A stretch of 64,000 nucleotides of DNA from Cryobacterium suzukii (GTDB lineage: Bacteria > Actinomycetota > Actinomycetes > Actinomycetales > Microbacteriaceae), in assembly GCF_004403185.1 (NCBI RefSeq), contig NZ_SOHJ01000001.1, positions 64,038-128,037 on the forward strand, read 5' to 3'. Within the stretch, counting starts at the first letter, position 1, and the number at the start of each line of letters is the position of its first letter. A program made the position numbers and the translations under genes. The notes below the pieces were generated by a model that was given only the letters and a program-made list of their open reading frames with translations, was not told where the DNA came from and ran no database searches. Shown here in pieces: positions 35,592 through 44,810 of the stretch.

Positions 35592-36515
35592 CTAGAGGAA
35601 GGGTTCGCCGATCAGGTTCTCGGCGCGCTCCCAAAGACGGGCGGCCACCGCGCGGTCACGGGAGGTGCGGGTGGCGAACTGGCGGGTAGGGGCACCGCGC
35701 GTCAGCAGGCGCGGGCCGAAGTAGTCGCCGCCGTGGGCATCCGGGTCGATCGCGGCCCGCACGGTCGGCCACGCGCCGTGGTGCTTGCCCTGGGCTCCGA
35801 TCACGGTTTGCAGACCGTCGAGCACCCGTTTGCCGCGCGACACCTCATTGACCGAACGGATGCCAGGGGTCAACCCCGAAATGGAATATCCCGGATGCGC
35901 CACCAGCGACTGCACCGTTCCGGCACCACTCGCCCGCAGGCGCCGGTCGAGCTCGAACCCGAACACCTGCATGGCGATCTTGGACTGCGCGTAGGCCTTC
36001 CACCCGTTGTACGTGGTTGCCAGCTGCAGATCGTCGAGCGAGGAATCCATCAGCCGGGAAATCAACGACCCGAGCGACACCACCCGACTACCGGGCGTGC
36101 GCCGCAACGCCACGAGGCTGCCAGCGGCCAGTGCGAAGTGCCCGAGAAAATTCGTGGCGAAGATCAGCTCGTTGCCATCGAGGCTCACCTGACGATCCCT
36201 GGACGGATGCACGATTCCGGCGTTGAGAATCAGGCCGTCGAGGCGCGGCAGCGCGCGCAAGGTCTCACTCACGGCGCGGACGGACTGCAGGTCGGCCACG
36301 TCGAGCTGCCACACAGAAACGGATGCCCCCGGTACGCGGGTGCGGATGGCCGCCGCCGCGGCATCCGCTTTGGCGAGGTTGCGGCAGGCGAGCACAACGT
36401 GGGCGCCCGTGCCTGCGAGCTGTTCGCTCGTGAAGTAACCGAGTCCGGCGTTGGCGCCGGTCACGACGAAGGTCTTGCCGGACTGGTCCGGCAGCGAACG
36501 CGGGTCCCAGCTCAC
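35592..36515 (-). CDS. Short-chain dehydrogenase/reductase (retinol-dehydrogenase-like)
   Basis: A 307-residue SDR with cofactor motif VTGANAGLG, NAG in LILNAGIV, and a catalytic Ser-Tyr-Lys in GSLISRL and YAQSK. An Arg after the second strand (ACRNLAK) suggests NADP preference. It ends 20 bp from the purL stop, convergent, and lies four bases after the chorismate mutase gene, so these two are probably co-transcribed. Substrate unknown. Confidence 0.87.
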   Translation of the reverse strand: MSWDPRSLPDQSGKTFVVTGANAGLGYFTSEQLAGTGAHVVLACRNLAKADAAAAAIRTRVPGASVSVWQLDVADLQSVRAVSETLRALPRLDGLILNAGIVHPSRDRQVSLDGNELIFATNFLGHFALAAGSLVALRRTPGSRVVSLGSLISRLMDSSLDDLQLATTYNGWKAYAQSKIAMQVFGFELDRRLRASGAGTVQSLVAHPGYSISGLTPGIRSVNEVSRGKRVLDGLQTVIGAQGKHHGAWPTVRAAIDPDAHGGDYFGPRLLTRGAPTRQFATRTSRDRAVAARLWERAENLIGEPFL

Positions 36516-36519
36516 CAGG

Positions 36520-36903
36520 CTACGACGCTGAAATCGACGACGATGCTGGCGCCGACCCGGCAGAGCGCCCCGGCGCCACCGGCTCGCCGCCGGCGATTCG
36601 AACGTGGTGATGGATCACCTCGGCAATGATGAAGTTGAGAAACTTCTCGGCGAAGGCCGGGTCAAGATGGGCGTCCTCGGCGAGGCCACGCAGGCGGTCG
36701 ATCTGCATGAGTTCACGCGCCGGGTCGGCAGCCGGAAGTCCGTGGGCAGCTTTGAGCCGCCCAACCTGCTGGGTGAACTTGAACCGCTCGGCCAGCAGGT
36801 GAATGAGCGCGGCGTCAATGTTGTCGATGCTCTCTCGAATACTGTGCAGCTGCAGGGTCGCAGCCGCGTCGGCGTCGGCGGGTAATTCCTCGTGTACGGC
36901 CAT
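36520..36903 (-). CDS. Chorismate mutase (AroQ type)
   Basis: A helical protein of about 127 residues with the AroQ pattern IRESIDNIDAALIHLLAERFKFTQQVGRLKAAHGLPAADPARE: the first Arg, the second-helix Arg, the Lys and the Asp-x-x-Arg-Glu. It converts chorismate to prephenate in phenylalanine/tyrosine synthesis. ATG 36903 is preferred, with a slightly longer alternative at 36927. A Ser/Ala-rich tail at the C terminus is not conserved. Confidence 0.85.
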   Translation of the reverse strand: MAVHEELPADADAAATLQLHSIRESIDNIDAALIHLLAERFKFTQQVGRLKAAHGLPAADPARELMQIDRLRGLAEDAHLDPAFAEKFLNFIIAEVIHHHVRIAGGEPVAPGRSAGSAPASSSISAS

Positions 36904-36931
36904 ACTTTTACGATAATGCATGCGCACGCGG

Positions 36932-37891
36932 TCAAGCGGATGCCGCCGCCGCCCGGCCGCTCGCCCCGAACGACCGCAGCCGCAATCGTTTCTGCGTCAG
37001 AAGTATGCCGAGCAGCACAAACAGCGCCCCGGTCGGCTCGTGCCAGGAGAAAGTTTCCGCGAGCACGAGCACCCCCAGCGCCACGCCGACCACGGGCGTC
37101 ACATAGGTCACCGTGGACGCATTGGTCGGTCCCCAGGCACGCAACACGTTGATGTTCCAGATGTAGGCCAGACCAGTGCCGAGCGCACCGAGAGCGACCA
37201 GGCACAGCACGATCGGCACGGTCAGCGCCACCGGGCTCCAGGCCAGTGCCGGCGTCAGCAGCAGCATGATGGCGCCGGCAATGCCGATGTTCAGAAAGGC
37301 GAACGTCGATGCCGCGATCGGCCGCCCACTCAGAAAGCGGCGGGTGTAGCCGAAAGTGAAGCCGTAGCAGACGGCCGCGCCAAGGCAGGCAAGCTGGCCC
37401 CAAAGATCGCCCGTGAGCGAGGAATACTGCCACGGACCGATGATCACGACAACACCGACAATGCCGAGCACGACACCCGCGACCTGCGCGCGCACGAGTT
37501 TCTCCACCCGAAACGCGAGCGTCGCCATCAACGCCGTCATGATCGGGGTGACCGCGTTGTAGATGCTTGCCAGGCTCGATGAGACGTATTGTTCGGCCCA
37601 GGCGAAGAGCAGGTGCGGAATCACGCATCCGCTGATCGCGATGACCAAAAAGTGCAGCCAGACCACGCCCTCACGGGGCAGTACCGGTCCGCCATTAACG
37701 CGGGGCCGGTTCACCAGCACGATCAGCCCGAGGGTCAGCCCGCCGAGCACGAGTCGCGACCATGCGATCTGCCCGAAGCTGACGCCATCGAGCGCAACCT
37801 TCATGAAGAGAAAGCTCGAGCCCCAGATCACCCCCATGCCAAGAAATTGCAGCACGATCAGGCTTTTGCTGGCGGCAGTCGTTAAGGGCAC
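36932..37891 (-). CDS. EamA/DMT superfamily transporter
   Basis: A 319-residue, ten-helix drug/metabolite transporter. The two EamA halves start at GMGVIWGSSFLFMKVALDGVSF and LACLGAAVCYGFTFGYTRRFL; TPVVGVALGVLVLAETFSWHEPTGALFVLLGILL closes the second. It probably exports a small metabolite. It lies about 30 bp upstream of the chorismate mutase gene on the same strand. The 139 bp before it (37892-38030) show nothing notable. Confidence 0.88.
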   Translation of the reverse strand: MPLTTAASKSLIVLQFLGMGVIWGSSFLFMKVALDGVSFGQIAWSRLVLGGLTLGLIVLVNRPRVNGGPVLPREGVVWLHFLVIAISGCVIPHLLFAWAEQYVSSSLASIYNAVTPIMTALMATLAFRVEKLVRAQVAGVVLGIVGVVVIIGPWQYSSLTGDLWGQLACLGAAVCYGFTFGYTRRFLSGRPIAASTFAFLNIGIAGAIMLLLTPALAWSPVALTVPIVLCLVALGALGTGLAYIWNINVLRAWGPTNASTVTYVTPVVGVALGVLVLAETFSWHEPTGALFVLLGILLTQKRLRLRSFGASGRAAAASA

Positions 37892-38030
37892 TCCCCGAGC
37901 CTATATCGGCCGCTGCCGAGCACGCGTCCGGCTGGGCTCAACGTCTGAAAAGCGCCGAACAATGGCAGCGGATGCGCTGCGTGGCTAATTCAAAAAATCT
38001 GCCCGACTGACAGAACCGGATGCCACTCCC

Positions 38031-38804
38031 CTACTGAGGCGTGTCGGCCCCGCCGCTGCGCTCGACATCCGGCACATCCGGCACACCCGGCGCAGTCCCG
38101 GCGGCCCGACCAAAACCGCCCCGTGGCCCGCCGCCCAAGATTGTGCCGCTCGGCCCGGCGGCACGCAGATCGCGATAGGTCACAAACCGGCTCTCGAAGG
38201 TGTCGAGGCGAGCCTCGAGCCCGGCGCGCACGGCCGGCCATTCGTCAGCGAGGATCGAGTACACGGCGCTGTCACGCCAGGTACCGTCGGCGCGCGGACG
38301 ATCACGGCGCAGGATGCCCTCGAACGTGGCACCGATGCCGAGGATGGCTGCGCGCGAACGCTCGTTGACGGCATCCGCTTGAATTTTCACCCGGCCGAAG
38401 CCATTGTCGAAGGCGGTACCGAGCACGAGCAGTTTGGTTTCGGCATTGACGGCGGTGCCCCAGACGCGCGGGTCGTAGGCGGTCCAGCCGAGGTGGATGG
38501 CTTCGTTGACGACGTCGATATCGCCGAGGGTGGTGGTGCCGACGACGTCGCCGTCGTTCGGGCCGCCGAGCAGCCGCACCACGTAGGGCAGGCCCTCCCA
38601 TTGAAAATAATCGTGCGCCCACCTGATGAAGCCGTCAACATCGCGGTGCAGGGCAGCCGGGCCGCCACCGTAGCCGGCCGCGAACACTTCGGGGTGCGCG
38701 ATAGCGCGCGCCAAGTCGGGCAGCACCGCACTGCCGAGCGGTTGAAGCTGCACAAAACGACCGGTCAGGGTCAGGGAATGGGGTCTCACGGCGCTCACTC
38801 GCAC
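38031..38804 (-). CDS. GNAT family N-acetyltransferase (RimJ/RimL-like)
   Basis: A 257-residue protein. The core (about 10-190) resembles RimJ/RimL acetyltransferases: LTGRFVQLQPLGSAVLPDL, VVGTTTLGDIDVVNEAIHLGWTAYDPRVWGTAVNAETKLLVLGTAFD and RVKIQADAVNERSRAAILGIGATFEGILRRDR. The C-terminal 60 residues are Gly/Pro-rich and probably disordered. Likely modifies an amino group on a small molecule or protein. Confidence 0.83.
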   Translation of the reverse strand: MRVSAVRPHSLTLTGRFVQLQPLGSAVLPDLARAIAHPEVFAAGYGGGPAALHRDVDGFIRWAHDYFQWEGLPYVVRLLGGPNDGDVVGTTTLGDIDVVNEAIHLGWTAYDPRVWGTAVNAETKLLVLGTAFDNGFGRVKIQADAVNERSRAAILGIGATFEGILRRDRPRADGTWRDSAVYSILADEWPAVRAGLEARLDTFESRFVTYRDLRAAGPSGTILGGGPRGGFGRAAGTAPGVPDVPDVERSGGADTPQ

Positions 38805-38870
38805 AGTGTGACAGGTTAAGTGAGAAATTCTCTCCGTTTTGCGTCAATCAGACACATTGACGATGCAGAT

Positions 38871-40157
38871 TTAATCGATCAGGTCGTGCCGCACCACGAT
38901 GGCTTCACGGTCGGGGCCGACGCCGATCGCCGAAATGCGCGATCCACTCATGCGCTCGAGCGCAAGCACGTAATTCTGTGCGGCCTGCGGCAGCTCGTCA
39001 AATGTGCGCACGCCGGTGATGTCTTCGGTCCAGCCGGGGAAGTTCTCGTAAATTGGAACGGCGTGGTGAAAGTCGCTTTGTGAGACCGGCACTTCGTCGA
39101 CACGCACACCATCAACAGAGTAGGCCACGCAAACCGGGATCTCGGCCAGCCCGGTGAGCACATCGAGCTTGGTCAGCACGAAGTCGGTGACGCCGTTGAT
39201 GCGCGCGGTATAGCGGGCGATCGGAGCGTCGTACCAACCACAACGGCGCGGACGCCCGGTGGTGGTGCCGAACTCGAACCCGTTGGCGCGCAGGTATTCG
39301 CCTGACTCGTCGAACAACTCGGTGGGGAACGGGCCGCTGCCAACGCGGGTCGTGTAGGCCTTGACGACGGCGATGACCCGGTCGATGCGGTTCGGAGCGA
39401 TACCCGAACCGGTGACCGCGCCACCCGAGGTGGCGTTCGACGACGTGACGAAGGGGTACGTGCCGTGGTCGACGTCGAGCATGGTGGCCTGGCCACCCTC
39501 GAACAGCACGGTCTTGCCGGCGTTCAAGGCCTGGTGCAGAAGCAGGGCGGTGTCGGCGACCATGGGGCGCAGGCGTTCAGCATAGCTGAGCAGTTCGGTG
39601 ACGATCTCCTCGGCCTCGATGGCGCGACGGTTGTAGACCTTGACCAGCATGTGATTCTTCTGGTCTAGAGCACCGTCCACTTTTTGGCGCAGAATGTTCT
39701 CGTCAAACAGGTCTTGCACGCGAATGCCGACCCGGTTGATCTTGTCCGCGTAGGCGGGGCCGATGCCGCGCCCGGTGGTGCCGATCTGGCGCTTGCCGAG
39801 AAAACGCTCGGTGACCTTGTCGAGGGTGCGGTGGTATGCGGTAATCACGTGCGCGTTCAGGCTGACCTTGAGCCGTGAGACATCCACACCGCGCTCGGAC
39901 AACGCATCGAGTTCTTCAAACAACACCTCGACGTCGACGACGACGCCGTTGGCGATGACCGGGGTGACTCCGGGGCTCAGGATGCCCGACGGCAGCAGGT
40001 GCAGCGCGTACTTCTCGTCGCCGACGACGACGGTGTGGCCAGCGTTGTTGCCGCCGTTGAACTTGACGACATAGTCGACTCGGCTGCCGAGCAGGTCGGT
40101 GGCCTTACCCTTGCCCTCGTCGCCCCACTGGGCTCCAATGAGTACGATCGCGGGCAT
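38871..40157 (-). CDS. purA: Adenylosuccinate synthetase
   Basis: A 428-residue enzyme joining IMP and aspartate with GTP on the path to AMP. All signatures are present: [16 protein letters not shown], the catalytic His in [45 protein letters not shown] and [13 protein letters not shown]. The ATG directly abuts the TAG of the DUF3151 gene upstream (TAGATG), indicating coupling. Confidence 0.98.
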   Translation of the reverse strand: MPAIVLIGAQWGDEGKGKATDLLGSRVDYVVKFNGGNNAGHTVVVGDEKYALHLLPSGILSPGVTPVIANGVVVDVEVLFEELDALSERGVDVSRLKVSLNAHVITAYHRTLDKVTERFLGKRQIGTTGRGIGPAYADKINRVGIRVQDLFDENILRQKVDGALDQKNHMLVKVYNRRAIEAEEIVTELLSYAERLRPMVADTALLLHQALNAGKTVLFEGGQATMLDVDHGTYPFVTSSNATSGGAVTGSGIAPNRIDRVIAVVKAYTTRVGSGPFPTELFDESGEYLRANGFEFGTTTGRPRRCGWYDAPIARYTARINGVTDFVLTKLDVLTGLAEIPVCVAYSVDGVRVDEVPVSQSDFHHAVPIYENFPGWTEDITGVRTFDELPQAAQNYVLALERMSGSRISAIGVGPDREAIVVRHDLID

Positions 40158-40643
40158 CTAGTCTTCTCCTCGAATAACGAAAGCTTCGGTGGGCGGTGCC
40201 GGGTCGAACCCCGGGCTGCCGGTGTGCAGGGTGGCGATGATGGAGATAGCGCTCGCATCGGCATCCGTCAGAAAAGCCGTGAGGCGGGAAACCTCGTCGG
40301 TCTCGCCGATCTCTTCGGCGCCCCGGCGCAGAGCGAACAGGGCGCGCAGCACTCCTCGGTTGGGCTCATGGCGCCACGGAATGGGGCCATGGCCGCGCCA
40401 GCCAGCCTTGCGGAGGGCGTCGAGTCCGCGGTGGTAGCCGACCCGGGCGTAGGCGTACGACTCTAAGAGTCGACCCTCGGAGTGGGTGGCGTCGGCCAGT
40501 TCAGCCCAGGCCAGCGGAGACGTCGGGTGCACCTGCACCACGGCGGCGATCTCGCTCCTCGCGGTTCGGCGCAGGGCCTCGAGCACCTCCGGTTCTGCGG
40601 GAAGAAGGGTCTCGGGCTCTGAAATCAAATTGTCGCCGGTCAC
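40158..40643 (-). CDS. DUF3151 family protein
   Basis: A 161-residue conserved actinobacterial protein. Characteristic segments are LPAEPEVLEALRRTA, HPTSPLAWAELAD, YAYARVGYHRGLDALRKAGWRGHGPIPWRHEPNRGVLRALFALRRGA and AIGETDEV-like EEIGETDEVSRLTAFL. GTG 40643 is chosen because GGTAGGA lies before it; the frame extends to a TTG at 40658. The pairing with purA is a common actinobacterial arrangement. Function unknown. Confidence 0.88.
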   Translation of the reverse strand: MTGDNLISEPETLLPAEPEVLEALRRTARSEIAAVVQVHPTSPLAWAELADATHSEGRLLESYAYARVGYHRGLDALRKAGWRGHGPIPWRHEPNRGVLRALFALRRGAEEIGETDEVSRLTAFLTDADASAISIIATLHTGSPGFDPAPPTEAFVIRGED

Positions 40644-40704
40644 ACTGAATCCTACCAAGGCAGCGGCGCCCCACCCCGGCGACGGGCCCGGTCGGCCGAA
40701 AAGG

Positions 40705-41073
40705 CTAGGCCGGGCTTTGCTGCCGGGCTGCGACGCGCCAGCCGCCGTTCACGAACAGGTAGGTCGTCGACATGTTCAACTCGGCGACCACCTCACCCCG
40801 GCGGGCGATCGCCTTGTACACGACGACACCGGCATGCTCACCGAGGCGGATGATGGCGGGTTCGTGAATACCGTAGCTCTCCCACGGAGCCGCCTGATCG
40901 AAGTATGCGGTGACCTGGTCGCGAGTGATGACGGCGCCGGGCACGATCATCAGTGCGTCGTCGGTCATTTCGCGCTGATAGTACGCGCCGCCCCGCCCGC
41001 CCAAGATGGCCTGCCATCCGGCGTTTTCTTCGTGGAGGAGCCGGGCGGGAAGATCGTCAGTGATCGCAGTCAT
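40705..41073 (-). CDS. DUF4440/NTF2-like protein
   Basis: A 122-residue cone-shaped NTF2-like fold: LLHEENAGWQAILGGRGGAYYQREMTDDALMIVPGAVITRDQVTAYF, then strands HAGVVVYKAIARRG and TYLFVNGGWRVAARQQS. The family includes isomerases, hydrolases and non-enzymatic binders. Standalone gene, 61 bp before DUF3151. Confidence 0.8.
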   Translation of the reverse strand: MTAITDDLPARLLHEENAGWQAILGGRGGAYYQREMTDDALMIVPGAVITRDQVTAYFDQAAPWESYGIHEPAIIRLGEHAGVVVYKAIARRGEVVAELNMSTTYLFVNGGWRVAARQQSPA

Positions 41074-41115
41074 ACCGTCACGCTAGCCCCAAACCGTCGC
41101 CGAATGCAGAAAACG

Positions 41116-41778
41116 TCAGAACCGGTGCTGAACCACCCAGGAGTGCATGGTGACGGCCGCGGCGGCCGAAGCGTTGATCGACCGGGTCGACCCGAACTGG
41201 CTGATTTCGACGATGGAATCGGCGGCAGCGATAGCCTCCTCTGACAGACCGGGGCCTTCCTGGCCGAACAGGAGTACGCAGCGTTCGGGAAAGGTGAAGG
41301 TCTCGATAATGGCGCTGCCTGGCACGTTATCGATGGCGATGATCGGCAGCGCGCCGCTCTCGCACCAGTCCACAAAGGCGGCGACGTCGGTGTGGTGCAG
41401 AACATGCTGGTAACGGTCGGTGACCATGGCGCCGCGCTTGTTCCAGCGCTTTCGACCGATGATGTGCACGGTGTCGGCGCCGAACGCGTTGGCGCTGCGC
41501 ACGATGGAGCCGATGTTCATGTCGTGCTGCCAGTTCTCAATGGCCACGTGAAACGGATGCCGGTGCTCGTCAAGATCGGCCACGATGGCCGCCATGTTCC
41601 AGTAGCGGTAGCGGTCGATCACGTTGCGGGTATCGCCGTGCTCGAGCAGGTCGGCGTCGTAGCGCTCCTCGCTCGGCCACTCCCCCGGCCACGGGCCGAC
41701 GCCGTAGGTCGAGCGCTCAGGGGTGGGGTTGGCGGGCGTTGTCGCAAGACCCGGCCGGTTGCTTACTGGTTCATTCAC
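41116..41778 (-). CDS. SpoU-family RNA 2'-O-methyltransferase
   Basis: A 220-residue SPOUT methyltransferase. Motif 1 is NWQHDMNIGSIVRSANAFGA, motif 2 VLLFGQEGPGLSEEA and motif 3 ISQFGSTRSINASAAAAVTMHSW, which form the trefoil-knot SAM site. The N-terminal 60 residues resemble those of actinobacterial tRNA/rRNA methyltransferases of this type. The modified nucleotide is not identifiable. Confidence 0.9.
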   Translation of the reverse strand: MNEPVSNRPGLATTPANPTPERSTYGVGPWPGEWPSEERYDADLLEHGDTRNVIDRYRYWNMAAIVADLDEHRHPFHVAIENWQHDMNIGSIVRSANAFGADTVHIIGRKRWNKRGAMVTDRYQHVLHHTDVAAFVDWCESGALPIIAIDNVPGSAIIETFTFPERCVLLFGQEGPGLSEEAIAAADSIVEISQFGSTRSINASAAAAVTMHSWVVQHRF

Positions 41779-41877
41779 TGCTTAACCGTATCCCCCAGAT
41801 CAGAGAGCAGCATGACCATGGTCTGAAACTGGCGATGTTCCGGATTGTTCTTGACGCCGCCGCATAGGAGGAGTCGT

Positions 41878-41946
41878 ATGGAGGTACTGGTTGAGGAACA
41901 ACGTTCAAATGGGATCGCTGCTGTCACCATCTCGGCCGGAAGCTAG
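41878..41946 (+). CDS. 22-residue ORF with strong ribosome site upstream of catalase
   Basis: AGGAGGAG lies six bases before ATG 41878, the best ribosome site in this part of the window. The product MEVLVEEQRSNGIAAVTIS... stops at TAG 41944-41946. Its sequence reads like the first beta-strands of a STAS (anti-sigma-antagonist) domain cut short. It may be the stump of such a gene or a functional upstream ORF; it ends about 50 bp before the catalase start. Confidence 0.35.
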   Translation: MEVLVEEQRSNGIAAVTISAGS

Positions 41947-41961
41947 CTGACCATTTTCGGA

Positions 41962-41973
41962 GCTTTCGAAAGC
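41962..41973. promoter_or_regulatory. Perfect 12-bp palindrome before catalase
   Basis: GCTTTCGAAAGC is fully self-complementary and lies 25 bp before the catalase ATG. It could be an operator or part of a short hairpin in the leader. No Fur or OxyR gene is adjacent. Confidence 0.35.
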
Positions 41974-41998
41974 GGATCGGTCGACAGATTGGACAATC

Positions 41999-43450
41999 AT
42001 GTCAGAGCAGAATTTCACTACGAACAGCGCCGGCATTCCGGTAGCCAGCGACGAGCACTCGTTGACAGTCGGCCCGGACGGGCCGATCCTCCTGCAGGAC
42101 CACTACCTCATCGAAAAGATGGCCCAGTTCAATCGTGAACGCGTACCGGAACGACAGCCGCACGCCAAGGGTGGTGGCGCGTTCGGTCGGTTGGAGGTGA
42201 CCCACGACGTGAGTGCATACACCACGGCCGATCTGTTTCAACCCGGACGCAAAACTGACCTCCTGATCAGGTTTTCCACCGTAGCCGGAGAACGGGGCAG
42301 CCCCGACACGTGGCGTGATCCGCGCGGCTTTGCCATTAAGTTCTACACGGAGCAGGGCAACTACGACATGGTCGGCAATAACACCCCGGTCTTTTTCATG
42401 CGGGATCCGATGAAATTCATGGACTTCATCCGGTCGCAAAAACGTCGCGCCGATACCAATCTTCGTGACAATGACATGCAGTGGGATTACTGGACGCTTT
42501 CCCCGGAGTCGGCGCATCAGGTGACGTGGCTGATGGGTGATCGCGGGATTCCGCGCACCTGGCGAAACATGGATGGTTTCTCCAGCCACACCTACTTGTG
42601 GGTGAATGCGTCGGGTGAGCGGTTCTGGGTTCGCTATCACTTCAAGACCGATCAGGGTATCGAGTTCTTTACGCAGGCCGAAGCCGACGACATGGCTGGC
42701 ACAGACGGCGATTATCACACCCGCGATCTGCACGCGGCGATCGAGCGCGGTGAGTACCCGAGCTGGAGTCTGAAAGTGCAGATCATGCCCTTCGATGAAG
42801 CGAAGAATTATCGATTCAATCCCTTCGATTTGACCAAGGTAATTTCCCAGAAGGATTACCCACTCATCGACGTTGGCCGCATGACGCTCGACCGAAACCC
42901 GTCTGACTATCACACAGAAATCGAGCAGGCAGCGTTCGAGGTGAGCAACATGGTGCCCGGGATTGGGGCGAGTCCAGACCGCATGTTGCAGGGCCGGATG
43001 TTTTCCTATCCCGATGCGCACCGGGCACGGATCGGTACCAACTACAACGAACTACCCGTCAACAGGCCGCGGGGCGCTGAAGTTCGGTCCTATGCCAAAG
43101 ATGGGAGCATGCGTCAGCACAACCCGGGGGATCCGGTCTACGTACCCAACTCCAAGGGCGGGCCGACCGCGGACACGGCACGCTTTGGCGAATCGGCCGT
43201 GTGGTTCGCCGACGGCGATCTGGTGCGTTCAGCCGCTTCCCTTCACCCGGAGGATGACGATTGGGGACAAGCGGGAACGCTAGTGCGGGAGGTGTTGGAC
43301 GATTCTGCCCGAGCGCGCTTGGTGAGCAACATCGTGGGGCATCTGCTCAAGGGCGTGAGCGAGCCAGTGCTTCTGCGTGCTTTTGCCTATTGGCACAATG
43401 TTGACAACGATCTCGGCGACCGGGTTGAGAGCGGTGTGCGCGCGGGATAG
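41999..43450 (+). CDS. katA: Monofunctional haem catalase
   Basis: A 483-residue small-subunit catalase that dismutates hydrogen peroxide. The distal histidine is His55 in [13 protein letters not shown], the distal Asn is in [10 protein letters not shown], and the proximal haem Tyr is near residue 336 in [35 protein letters not shown] is also typical. Length is right for a clade 3 enzyme. It precedes the manganese uptake genes, giving a peroxide/manganese defence block. The ribosome site is weak (TTGGAC). Confidence 0.96.
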   Translation: MSEQNFTTNSAGIPVASDEHSLTVGPDGPILLQDHYLIEKMAQFNRERVPERQPHAKGGGAFGRLEVTHDVSAYTTADLFQPGRKTDLLIRFSTVAGERGSPDTWRDPRGFAIKFYTEQGNYDMVGNNTPVFFMRDPMKFMDFIRSQKRRADTNLRDNDMQWDYWTLSPESAHQVTWLMGDRGIPRTWRNMDGFSSHTYLWVNASGERFWVRYHFKTDQGIEFFTQAEADDMAGTDGDYHTRDLHAAIERGEYPSWSLKVQIMPFDEAKNYRFNPFDLTKVISQKDYPLIDVGRMTLDRNPSDYHTEIEQAAFEVSNMVPGIGASPDRMLQGRMFSYPDAHRARIGTNYNELPVNRPRGAEVRSYAKDGSMRQHNPGDPVYVPNSKGGPTADTARFGESAVWFADGDLVRSAASLHPEDDDWGQAGTLVREVLDDSARARLVSNIVGHLLKGVSEPVLLRAFAYWHNVDNDLGDRVESGVRAG

Positions 43451-43490
43451 CGCGGAGGAATATTGACTCGATGAATTTTCAGTTTCGGGG

Positions 43491-43506
43491 TTTCGGCTTG
43501 CCTAAA
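43491..43506. promoter_or_regulatory. Candidate MntR operator
   Basis: TTTCGGCTTGCCTAAA fits the symmetric pattern TTTnGGCnnGCCnAAA used by actinobacterial DtxR/MntR repressors. It lies 20 bp before mntH, whose repressor gene is directly downstream, so manganese-dependent repression of mntH is the natural reading. TTGACT at 43463-43468 may be an associated -35 element. Confidence 0.65.
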
Positions 43507-43525
43507 TGATGAGTATGGTCTCGGT

Positions 43526-44797
43526 ATGACCAAAACGGATGCACCAGCGCCCGAGAGAAATCTGGCGCACGCCCCGACGACCGTCGCGTCGTCTCGACTG
43601 CTGTGGTTGCTCGGACCGGCTCTCGTCGCCGGAGTTGCCTACCTCGACCCGGGAAACGTCGCGAGCAATATGACCGCCGGCGCACGCTACGGCTACCTAC
43701 TCGTGTGGGTGGTCGTAGCGGGCAACGTCATGGCCTGGCTCATCCAATATCTTTCTGCCAAGCTCGGCATCGTCACCGGGGCGAGCCTGCCCGAGATTCT
43801 CGGGGTGCGCATGAAACGGCCGACGGCCCGTCGGCTGTACTGGGTGCAGGCCGAACTCGTCGCCATGGCCACCGACCTCGCCGAGATCATCGGTGGCGCG
43901 GTCGCCCTCAACCTCCTATTCAACCTGCCGCTGATCTGGGGCGGCGTGATCACGGGCACCATTTCAATGATCGTGCTCATGGTGCACACGCGCCGCGGAC
44001 CGCGCGTCTTCGAACGCGTCGTCATCACGCTCATGCTCATCATCACCGTGGGCTTCACCGCTGGCGTGTTCTTCTCGCCGCCCGAAGCCGGAGGGGTGCT
44101 CTCCGGACTGGTACCGCGGTTCGAGGGCTCCAACTCGGTACTGCTCGCCGCATCGATCCTGGGCGCCACGATCATGCCGCACGCCATCTACGCACATTCT
44201 TCTCTGGCCAGGGACAGATTTCCCGAATGGCAGGGAATCGTCGCCACCCGGCGGTTGATCTGGGCAACCAAATGGGACGTGACGATTGCAATGGCGATCG
44301 CCGGAACGGTGAACCTGGCCATACTGCTGCTCGCGGCATCCGCTTTGCAGGGTGTGGACGGAACCGACACCCTACAGGGGGCGTACGCGGCGCTCAAAGA
44401 CACGCTCGGGCCGGCAATTGCGACAACGTTCGCGATTGGACTGCTCGCCTCGGGTCTGGCCTCTACCTCGGTCGGCGCCTATGCCGGGGCCGAGATCATG
44501 CACGGCCTGCTGCACGTGCGCATTCCTCTAATATTGCGCCGATTGGTCACGCTAATTCCGGCGCTGTTCATTCTCGGTGTGGGGTTCGACCCGACCCAGG
44601 CGCTCGTGCTCAGCCAGGTGGTGTTGTCCTTCGGCATTCCGTTCGCCCTGATTCCGCTGGTCTGGCTCACCGCGCAGCGCGGCCTCCTCGGCAGCTTCAC
44701 CAACCGCTGGTTCACGACCGCCGCCGGGGTCGTCTGCGCCCTCGCGCTGGTCACTCTGAACGTCGTGCTGCTGGTGCTCGTTTTCACCGGAGCCTGA
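43526..44797 (+). CDS. mntH: Nramp-family manganese/divalent metal transporter
   Basis: A 423-residue protein with about eleven membrane helices. The metal-site motif of helix 1 is LDPGNVASNM (Asp42), with the ATAGARYG-like TAGARYGY after it, and helix 6 carries IMPHAIYAHS near residue 217. It imports Mn(II), possibly Fe(II), by proton symport. A 13-bp gap separates it from mntR, and a palindrome fitting MntR precedes it. A decayed copy of its last codons occurs at 45600-45648. Confidence 0.93.
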   Translation: MTKTDAPAPERNLAHAPTTVASSRLLWLLGPALVAGVAYLDPGNVASNMTAGARYGYLLVWVVVAGNVMAWLIQYLSAKLGIVTGASLPEILGVRMKRPTARRLYWVQAELVAMATDLAEIIGGAVALNLLFNLPLIWGGVITGTISMIVLMVHTRRGPRVFERVVITLMLIITVGFTAGVFFSPPEAGGVLSGLVPRFEGSNSVLLAASILGATIMPHAIYAHSSLARDRFPEWQGIVATRRLIWATKWDVTIAMAIAGTVNLAILLLAASALQGVDGTDTLQGAYAALKDTLGPAIATTFAIGLLASGLASTSVGAYAGAEIMHGLLHVRIPLILRRLVTLIPALFILGVGFDPTQALVLSQVVLSFGIPFALIPLVWLTAQRGLLGSFTNRWFTTAAGVVCALALVTLNVVLLVLVFTGA

Positions 44798-44810
44798 ACG
44801 GTAACCTGAA

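Noticed and set aside
33085-35634. 849-codon open frame antisense to purL
   Set aside because: It mirrors purL throughout and its translation is low-complexity (Arg, Gly, His, Val rich) without any domain; it is a codon-bias shadow.
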